From Rhizobium giardinii bv. giardinii H152 (lineage in GTDB: Bacteria; Pseudomonadota; Alphaproteobacteria; Rhizobiales; Rhizobiaceae), in contig NZ_KB902746.1 in NCBI RefSeq assembly GCF_000379605.1, forward strand, positions 162,817 to 226,816: DNA of 64,000 nucleotides, written 5' to 3'. The notes under the pieces are model-generated. The model saw only the letters and a list, made by a program, of their open reading frames with translations. It did no database searches and had not been told where the DNA came from. Of this stretch, positions 58,101 through 64,000 are shown in pieces; position 1 is the stretch's first letter; each line of letters starts with the position of its first letter. The position numbers were made by a program, and so were the translations under genes.

Positions 58101-58988
58101 ATGACCGCTTCAAAAACCCAAGCCGACGCCTTGCCCGCGCGTGCCGGCCTTGGCCTCAAGCCCCAGCACTACGACGCCATTCTGGCCGATCGCCCGGATG
58201 TCGGCTTCTTTGAGGTGCATGCCGAGAACTACATGGGCGCCGGTGGACCGCCGCATCACTACCTGGAAGCCATCACGCAGTTCTATCCGCTGTCGCTGCA
58301 CGGTGTCGGCTTGTCGATCGGCGCGGCGCGCGGGCTCGACAAGGAGCACCTGAAGCGGCTGCGCGACCTGATCGATCGCTACCGCCCGCACAGTTTCTCC
58401 GAACATCTGGCCTGGTCGACCCATGACACAGGTTTTCTCAACGACCTGTTGCCGCTGCCCTATACCGCAGAAACGCTCGCCCGCGTCATTGACCATATCG
58501 ACGCAACGCAGCAGACCCTCGGGAGACGGCTGCTGCTCGAAAACCCATCGACCTACGTGCTGTTTGCCGACAGCACGATCGATGAGGTGGACTTCCTGGC
58601 GACTATTGCGGAGCGGACTGCCTGCGGCCTCCTGCTCGACGTCAACAACGTGATGGTCTCGGCCGTGAACCACCGTCTCGATGCCGCCACCTATATCGAC
58701 CGCTTCCCGGTCGAGTTGGTTGGCGAGATCCACCTCGCCGGCTACGACGAGACCGTTGACGACGCCGGCGAGCGGTTGCTGATCGACGCGCATGGTACTG
58801 CGGTGAAGAGCGATGTGGTGGCGCTCTACGAACACACGCTTGCGCGCAGCGGACCTTTACCGACGCTGATTGAATGGGACAATGACGTTCCGGATTTCGC
58901 GACATTGCTGGCGGAGGCGGCACGCGCGGATGCAATGCTTGCCTCCGAAGCTCTCCGCCGCACCAGACGTCGGATTCGGGCCGCATGA
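58101..58988 (+). CDS. bufB: MNIO (DUF692) bufferin-modifying iron enzyme
   Basis: 295 residues, TIM-barrel DUF692 family. Metal-ligand-bearing strands seen: FFEVHAENYMG, LHGVGLSIG, HLAWSTHD, LENPSTYV, LLDVNNVMVSAVNH, EIHLAGYDE and DAHGTAV. Multinuclear non-heme iron oxidases of this group convert peptide cysteines to thiooxazole or oxazolone-type groups. Start ATG 58101 with GGGAGGA. It lies 61 bases after bufA and its stop overlaps bufC by 4 bases. Substrate is almost surely the adjacent peptide. Confidence 0.93.
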   Translation: MTASKTQADALPARAGLGLKPQHYDAILADRPDVGFFEVHAENYMGAGGPPHHYLEAITQFYPLSLHGVGLSIGAARGLDKEHLKRLRDLIDRYRPHSFSEHLAWSTHDTGFLNDLLPLPYTAETLARVIDHIDATQQTLGRRLLLENPSTYVLFADSTIDEVDFLATIAERTACGLLLDVNNVMVSAVNHRLDAATYIDRFPVELVGEIHLAGYDETVDDAGERLLIDAHGTAVKSDVVALYEHTLARSGPLPTLIEWDNDVPDFATLLAEAARADAMLASEALRRTRRRIRAA

Positions 58989-59767
58989 CGATGGACCTCG
59001 CCGCCAGCCAGACTGCCTTTGCCGACGCATTGCTGCACGCCGACAGGCCAGTACCGGACGGCATTACCACCGCACGCGGCGAAGTTGATGCAGCACGGTT
59101 CGCCGTCTACCGCAACAATGTCTTCGTCGGGCTGTCAAAGGCACTGGCGCAACGCTTTCCGGTGACGGAGCGGCTCGTTGGTACGGAATTCTTCATGGCG
59201 ATGGCGCGGGCCTATGCTCAGGACCACAAGCCGGCTTCACCGCTGATTATCGAATACGGCGACGATTTCCCGGATTTCATCGCGAGCTTCCAGCCCGCGA
59301 GCAAGCTTGCCTATCTGCCGGATGTCGCCCGGATCGAGGCGGCCTGGACGCGAAGTTACTACGCGGCGGACGCCGTGCCGATCAAACTTGCGGTACTCGC
59401 AGCTGTGGCGCCCGAAATGCTTGCGGACTTGCGGCTCGTCCCGCACCCTTCAGCGGCCCTGATCCGGTCGGAATACCCCATCGGCTCCATCTGGAGCGCG
59501 CATCATGAGGAGATGGTAACACCGGTCGCCGACTGGCGGCCGCAGGTAGTCCTGGTCGCACGGCCGGAGATGACGGTCGAAGTTCATATCCTGCCGCCGC
59601 AGGACGTCATCTTTGCAACCTCCTTGTTCAACCATGCCACCCTTGGCGCAGCGGCCGGGGCGGCATTTGCCGCTGGCCCCGCATTCAATTTCGGGGCGGC
59701 ACTGATGGGTCTTGTCTGCCTCGGCGCGTTCAGTGCCCTCCAACAGGATGAAGGAAACGTCCCATGA
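58985..59767 (+). CDS. bufC: Bufferin maturation partner (DUF2063, RRE-like)
   Basis: 260 residues. The N-terminal DUF2063 helical domain (QTAFADALLHADRPVPDGI; ARFAVYRNNVFVGLSKALAQRFPVTERLVG) is followed by a C-terminal half thought to contain a RiPP-recognition-like fold. BufC proteins bind the precursor and assist the MNIO enzyme. ATG 58985 overlaps bufB (ATGA), and the stop overlaps the next gene by 4 bases, so all three are translationally coupled. Confidence 0.9.
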   Translation: MTMDLAASQTAFADALLHADRPVPDGITTARGEVDAARFAVYRNNVFVGLSKALAQRFPVTERLVGTEFFMAMARAYAQDHKPASPLIIEYGDDFPDFIASFQPASKLAYLPDVARIEAAWTRSYYAADAVPIKLAVLAAVAPEMLADLRLVPHPSAALIRSEYPIGSIWSAHHEEMVTPVADWRPQVVLVARPEMTVEVHILPPQDVIFATSLFNHATLGAAAGAAFAAGPAFNFGAALMGLVCLGAFSALQQDEGNVP

Positions 59768-60261
59768 AGACTGAAGCCGCACCCTCACACGGCTCTGGCG
59801 CTGTCCTTGCCGCCTTGATCATCCGCACCGAAGGCCTGCTCGCCTCCGTTCCCCCCTCGCTGCCGCTGCTGGCACTGCGCTTCGCGCTCGCGATACCCTT
59901 CTTCAAGTCGGGCCTGACAAAATGGGACGGGTTCCTAACGCTTTCGCCGGGTGCGAGGTTTCTATTCGAGCAAGAGTTCAAACTCCATGTCTTCGGCAGC
60001 GAAATTCCCTATCCGTTTCCATTGGCGATGGCGGCGGCAGCCGGGATCGCAGAACTCGTCCTGCCGATTTTGCTGATCCTTGGATTTGCAACGCGCTTCG
60101 CATCACTCGGCTTGCTGCTGATGACCGCGATCATCCAGCTCACCGTTCCCGACGGTTGGGCCAATTTCCATCTGCCTTGGGCGGCGATGGCGTTGGCATT
60201 GGTCGTGTTTGGCGGGGGCAGGATCGCGCTTGATCCGTTTGTCATGCCTCGTCGCAAATGA
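59764..60261 (+). CDS. DoxX-family membrane protein of the bufferin operon
   Basis: 165 residues with four membrane helices. Family blocks LALRFALAIPFFKSGLTKWDGF and AELVLPILLILGFATRFASLGLLLM match DoxX/MauE-like proteins. It overlaps bufC by 4 bases. DoxX partners are usual in buf operons and may handle redox or export of the modified peptide; the precise role is not known. Confidence 0.9.
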   Translation: MKTEAAPSHGSGAVLAALIIRTEGLLASVPPSLPLLALRFALAIPFFKSGLTKWDGFLTLSPGARFLFEQEFKLHVFGSEIPYPFPLAMAAAAGIAELVLPILLILGFATRFASLGLLLMTAIIQLTVPDGWANFHLPWAAMALALVVFGGGRIALDPFVMPRRK

Positions 60262-60463
60262 CCTGCGCCTGCGGTCGGTTTGGTCTGCGGGTCCGTCGCT
60301 GGCGGCAAGGGTTTCGGCGCCGGCTTGAAGCTGCTGAAATATGGGAACCGGTGATGTTCGACGAAGAATGGAACGCGGTTCGGGGCTTCCGGCTCCCCCC
60401 GCCTCGTTTATCATCCCAAATCGATCGCGGCCCCGCTGATGTCGAAGGTATTGGAGGTGCCAT

Positions 60464-60580
60464 ATGTACTGGCGTCGCCTCTGCCTGGCTTTACGCCATC
60501 GTCTTCGTTCCCAGGCCGGCTATCGCCGTAGCCTTCGCTTGGACCTTAAGTCGAACGAGCTGAATCATATCGTGACCTGA
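60464..60580 (+). CDS. Possible 38-residue basic peptide
   Basis: Starts MYWRRLCLALRHRLRSQ, with TTGGAGG 7 bases upstream. Arginine-rich, no recognised domain. Its end overlaps the kup stop on the other strand. The rest of 60262-60463 shows nothing. Low confidence despite the good ribosome site. Confidence 0.28.
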   Translation: MYWRRLCLALRHRLRSQAGYRRSLRLDLKSNELNHIVT

Positions 60581-62466
60581 ATTCCGAGCTCGACCACACG
60601 GCCCGTCGGAAGTTGAAAGTATTCCGTGGCGTTGCTGGCATTCCGGGCAAGGGCAATGAACACGCGATCCTGCCAAAGCGGCATTCCGCCCTTCACCGAT
60701 GGCTTGATCGTACGGCGCGACAAAAAGAACGACGTCGACATGATATCGAACTTCCAGCCGAGTTTTCGTGCCAGTGCGAGAGCCTTCGGGATGTTGGGCG
60801 TCTCCATATAACCGAAGGTGATGACGGCGCGGCTGAACAACGGATTGAAGCTCTCAAAGTGGACTTTCTCGTCGTCGGGCACGACTGGCGAGCTGGATGT
60901 AACCACGCTCAGAATTACGTTGTGTTCGTGCAGGACTTTGTAGTGTTTAAGACTGTGAAGGAGAGCGGTTGGCGCGCCCTCAACTTCGCTGGTCAGAAAG
61001 ATCGCCGTTCCGGGAACAGTGTTGGGCTTCTTCTTCGTCAGATTCTCGAGAAGGAAATTCAGCGGCACGTCATCGGCTTTGGTTCTGTCTGACAGCAGCT
61101 TGCGTCCCGATATCCATGTCTGCATCAGGAAGGCGATGAAGATGGCGACAACTGCTGGCACCCAGCCCCCCTGGGCGAATTTCGCGACATTGGCGGCAAG
61201 GAACCCGGCGTCGATGATGAAAATGGGGATGATCACCGCGAGTGCGGCCATGAGTCGCCAACGCCATATCTGCCGCATCACGACGATAAGCAGAACAGAT
61301 GTCACCAACATCTCCCCTGTCACTGCGATACCGTAGGCCGCGGAAAGGGCGCTTGAACTTTTGAAGCCTATCACCAGAAGGACGACCGAGACCAGCAGTA
61401 GGAAATTGACCTGCGGCATAAAAATCTGCCCCACCCGTGTTTCGGAGGTGTGGAGCACTGTGAAACGGGGTAGCAGGTTGAGGTGCATCGCCTGGCTCAT
61501 GAGCGAAAATGCACCTGAAATAACGGCCTGGCTGGCAATGACGGTCGCCATCGTGGCCAACGCCACCATCGGCAGCAGCGCCCAATCGGGCTGCATCTCG
61601 AAGAAGGGATGCTCGACGGACGCGAGATGGGTCAGCACGAAAGCCCCCTGCCCGAAATAGTTCAACAGAAGGCATGGAAACACCAGCGCAAACCAGGCGA
61701 AGACGATCGGGCGGCGGCCGAAATGCCCGAGATCAACATAGAGGGCCTCCGCACCCGTGACGGCCAGAAAGACCGCACCGAGCACGGAAACGGCTATATG
61801 CAAATGGTCGATCAGGAAGCGGACACCGTAGTATGGATTGAGAGCCACCAAAACGCCTGGCGCTTCGAAGATATGGACGAGGCCCGAGACGCCAAGTGCC
61901 AGAAACCACAGCGCGGTGATCGGACCAAAGACAGATGCAACGCGACCGGTCCCAAATCTCTGAACGAAGAAAAGAGCGATGATGATGCACAGCGTTGTCG
62001 GCACGACCCAATTGGCGAGCTGCGGTGCAAGGACTTCCAGTCCTTCAACGGCTGAGAGAACGGAAATCGCCGGAGTGATGATGGCATCACCAAGAAACAA
62101 CGACGCACCGATGATGCCGAGAACCAAAACCCAGGCAGATCGGCCGGTCAGGCTGTTCCGGGCAAGCGTCATCAAGGAAAGCGTCCCTCCTTCTCCTTTG
62201 TTGTCTGCCTTCAAAACGAAGCCGACATATTTGACCGTGACAACAATGGTCAGCGCCCAGACGATAAGGGAAAGAAGCCCGAGAACTTCCGTGACGGTTC
62301 CGCCGGCCGACTGCCTGGATGCATGAAGCGCCTCACGGAACGCATAGATAGGACTGGTACCGATATCGCCATACACAACTCCGATTGCCCCCAGAACCAG
62401 GACGCGGAAGTTGGTGTTGTCCGCTAGGTGGCTCTCGCCATCGTTCGACACTGGATCAGGCGTCAA
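60565..62466 (-). CDS. kup: Low-affinity potassium uptake protein
   Basis: 633 residues with 12 membrane helices, then a C-terminal cytoplasmic domain. Family block LGAIGVVYGDIGTSPIYAFREAL near the N-terminus, and GDAIITPAISVLSAVEGLEVL. Kup carriers take up K+ with protons. TTG 62466 with CGGAGA 8 bases upstream is taken as the start; no better ATG exists. It stands alone and convergent to the bufferin operon. Full length. Confidence 0.94.
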   Translation of the reverse strand: MTPDPVSNDGESHLADNTNFRVLVLGAIGVVYGDIGTSPIYAFREALHASRQSAGGTVTEVLGLLSLIVWALTIVVTVKYVGFVLKADNKGEGGTLSLMTLARNSLTGRSAWVLVLGIIGASLFLGDAIITPAISVLSAVEGLEVLAPQLANWVVPTTLCIIIALFFVQRFGTGRVASVFGPITALWFLALGVSGLVHIFEAPGVLVALNPYYGVRFLIDHLHIAVSVLGAVFLAVTGAEALYVDLGHFGRRPIVFAWFALVFPCLLLNYFGQGAFVLTHLASVEHPFFEMQPDWALLPMVALATMATVIASQAVISGAFSLMSQAMHLNLLPRFTVLHTSETRVGQIFMPQVNFLLLVSVVLLVIGFKSSSALSAAYGIAVTGEMLVTSVLLIVVMRQIWRWRLMAALAVIIPIFIIDAGFLAANVAKFAQGGWVPAVVAIFIAFLMQTWISGRKLLSDRTKADDVPLNFLLENLTKKKPNTVPGTAIFLTSEVEGAPTALLHSLKHYKVLHEHNVILSVVTSSSPVVPDDEKVHFESFNPLFSRAVITFGYMETPNIPKALALARKLGWKFDIMSTSFFLSRRTIKPSVKGGMPLWQDRVFIALARNASNATEYFQLPTGRVVELGIQVTI

Positions 62467-62987
62467 TCTCGGTCTCCGGATTTAGACATCAAGCTTTATA
62501 GCTAGACAGGCTACGGTTCAACCTGCCACTCGTTGGAGCTCGACGGCGGGTCAGCTATGCCTCCTCGGTCTTGTGGGATCACTTATTATGCTTGTGGCTT
62601 TCGGCGCACAACCAATGGGCGAAACAGCGGCGACCGGGATAACGCATTATATCGGGGATTATCCCGTTGGTCAGGTCCGGACGTACGAAGGCTTCGCATG
62701 GAGGTAATCCCCGTCGAGCTCATGTGGCCAGGCGACTTATTTTCTTGCTACGTCGGAGCGCGTTGACTTCGGCAGTTCACCGGTGCGGCATTCCTCACAT
62801 CAACGCATTGGGCAAAGAAGATCGTCATTTTGGCATCCATGTAAATCGGCGGCTTGTTCACTGCCAGTAACCGATGCCGTAACGCTATCCCCTTATTCCG
62901 ATTGCTCGCCCTCCGAACAATCAAAGCCATCCGAGGGGAACTTCGATCGCCTGATGGAATTATTAAATTCCATTGGAGGACAAGCTC
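62467..62987. other. Intergenic region, about 520 bp
   Basis: No gene. A GGGAT-T-ATCCC dyad lies near 62655. A weak GGAAC-N18-TT element (GGAAC 62937-62941) lies 47 bases before the next ATG and could be a stress promoter. Confidence 0.4.
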
Positions 62988-63332
62988 ATGCCAGAGAACG
63001 CAAACAAGTCGCCAGCCGTGGAATCCTTGAAGCAAGAGCGGGCAAGGCAGCGAGAACGCACCGCAAAGGGCGAACTCGACAAGGGGTTGGAACATACGTT
63101 CCCGGCTTCTGACCCCGTGTCGATGACCACTACCAGCATCCCGTCCGGCCGTACTGACGCGGACAAGGCGGAACAGGTCAGGGTCAATCCGGATCCGACA
63201 GCACTCGGGCCTGAAATCGCCGAAGAAGCGCCGACTCTCCTTGCCGATATCAGGAATATTGTCAGGGAGCGGCCATTGGCCGCCGTAGCTATCGTCGCCA
63301 CGGTAGCCTACCTTTTGGGCACGAGCCGGTGA
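62988..63332 (+). CDS. Small protein with C-terminal membrane anchor, ElaB/DUF883-like layout
   Basis: 114 residues. The first 85 are polar and charged (ESLKQERARQRERTAKGELDKG region), the last 20 a hydrophobic helix (PLAAVAIVATVAYLLGTSR). This is the layout of ribosome- or stress-associated DUF883/ElaB-type tail-anchored proteins, though sequence similarity is only general. Start ATG 62988 with GGAGGA 7 bases upstream. The stop overlaps the next frame. Confidence 0.7.
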   Translation: MPENANKSPAVESLKQERARQRERTAKGELDKGLEHTFPASDPVSMTTTSIPSGRTDADKAEQVRVNPDPTALGPEIAEEAPTLLADIRNIVRERPLAAVAIVATVAYLLGTSR

Positions 63333-63655
63333 ACGAGTCGAGATCGCACATCCGCGCCTGGTTCCTGAGTCCTCTCAGACAGTGTCGCGATGCGGCGATC
63401 CAGATTCTGACGAACGTCTGGTCGCACCTGCGTTTCTCCGCGGTCGGCTTGTTGTGGTGGCAAGCCCTGACATTTCTCGCTCGACCGTTGAGCACATTCG
63501 CAGGGCCGAGTGATCCCCTATCCGTCAAAACAGTGATGGATGCACTTCCGGTAGATTCTCCATCACAACTGCTTCCGTCCAGTGACACGAACAACGGAGC
63601 TGCCTGCCGGCCGCCCGGACCTCCGTTCCCTTCGGGATACAATGAAACAAGGTAA
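63329..63655 (+). CDS. Hypothetical protein, 108 residues
   Basis: GTG start at 63329 overlaps the previous stop (GTGA). A moderately hydrophobic N-terminal half (ILTNVWSHLRFSAVGLLWWQALTFLARPL) may be membrane-associated; the C-terminal part is Pro/Ser-rich and disordered. Accepted mainly for the overlap; no family. Confidence 0.4.
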   Translation: MNESRSHIRAWFLSPLRQCRDAAIQILTNVWSHLRFSAVGLLWWQALTFLARPLSTFAGPSDPLSVKTVMDALPVDSPSQLLPSSDTNNGAACRPPGPPFPSGYNETR

Positions 63656-63845
63656 TGCGGACGTTGACGAAAGCTATCAGACCGAACTGTAAGAGTGGCA
63701 TCTGCGGATCTGAGCCTGCTGCTGCCGAAATACTCCCTTTGAGTTACAGCGGTTACCCGTTTGGGGCGATATTCAAGCAGCACAACTTGGCTCACAATCC
63801 TCGCACGAGCGTCCAAAAGCAGCGCAACTCCGAAAGGGACAGTTC

Positions 63846-64000
63846 ATGTCAGGCAAAGAACCGAATATGCAGCCCAATCGCGCGCGGCGCCACTTCCTCG
63901 GACTGGCGACTGCGGCGACAGCAAAAATCGCGCTCTTAGCCGCAGCTTTGTCTCCTTCGACTGCCCACGCCAAGGGAAAGGCGTGGTGGAAAACAGGCGG
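63846..64000 (+). CDS. Tat-exported protein, N-terminal part only
   Basis: Open to the end of the window. ATG 63846 has AAAGGGAC upstream. The first 45 residues form a twin-arginine signal (ARRHFLGLATAATAKIALL, cleavage after AHA) followed by KGKAWWKTG. Tat export implies a protein folded or metal-loaded before crossing the membrane. The mature part lies outside the window, so the function cannot be given. Confidence 0.75.
   Translation, partial: MSGKEPNMQPNRARRHFLGLATAATAKIALLAAALSPSTAHAKGKAWWKTG

Noticed and set aside
63655..63939. 94-codon frame after the 108-residue gene
   Set aside because: No family and it conflicts with the well-signalled Tat protein start at 63846.

Overview
The window looks like accessory DNA (megaplasmid, chromid or a chromosomal island) of an alphaproteobacterium of the order Hyphomicrobiales, most likely Rhizobiaceae (Ensifer/Sinorhizobium/Rhizobium type). 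Supporting signs are the many ABC solute importers, a phasin, Att-like and BCCT systems, serine-cycle genes, several promoters of the alphaproteobacterial general-stress type (GGAAC-N16-xGTT), high GC content and GTG/TTG starts. No rRNA, tRNA, CRISPR array or complete insertion sequence was seen. At least six decayed genes (rbsK-like, vapBC, dehalogenase-like, ligD-like, glgA, acs) show that this DNA is being reshuffled and eroded.

Layout. 1-2237: end of a malyl-CoA lyase gene followed by both malate thiokinase subunits (serine cycle). 2947-4518: a BCCT osmolyte transporter. 4708-10021: a ribose-type ABC importer operon (rbsB-A-C order, minus strand) with a divergent LacI regulator, two identical operators, an attenuator after rbsB and a decayed sugar kinase. 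10177-17579: small stress and envelope genes, an XRE-cupin regulator, an SDR, an L,D-transpeptidase, lipoproteins, and a three-gene cassette (ICMT-like methyltransferase, E2-like acyltransferase, SDR fused to a SEC-C motif). 17636-21766: an Att-type FtsX ABC transporter with its AttH/CrtC-like partner. 22058-24616: an exported protein, a phasin and toxin-antitoxin debris.

24617-32501 is the most striking locus. A LuxR-family regulator carries the two residue swaps (Met and Trp in the ligand pocket) typical of the plant-signal-responsive 'solo' LuxR proteins. It is flanked by two proline iminopeptidase-like hydrolases, and one of these heads an operon with a complete peptide-type ABC importer. 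This matches the OryR/NesR/PipR type of plant-signal locus. 32894-40500: a two-component system divergent from a second sugar ABC operon ending in an SMP-30 lactonase. 41061-46305: a peroxiredoxin, then a MarR-MFS-aldo/keto reductase-thiolase operon with a repeated operator motif. 46790-46893: a candidate small RNA. 47477-49377: a divergent Nramp-family transporter and a NUDIX hydrolase, both with candidate stress promoters. 49484-55360: glgX, an SDR and treZ (glycogen to trehalose) beside a deletion-scarred glgA.

56390-60261 is a bufferin-type operon: a copper-sequestering modified peptide (BufA), its MNIO modification enzyme (BufB), the partner BufC and a DoxX protein. It is divergent from an ECF sigma factor and its NrsF anti-sigma, and matching ECF-type promoter motifs sit on both sides. 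60565-64000: a Kup potassium transporter, small membrane or stress proteins, and the start of a Tat-exported protein cut off by the window end.

Together the genes describe a plant- or soil-associated bacterium that imports sugars and peptides, senses a host or low-molecular-weight signal, and copes with osmotic, metal and oxidative stress.
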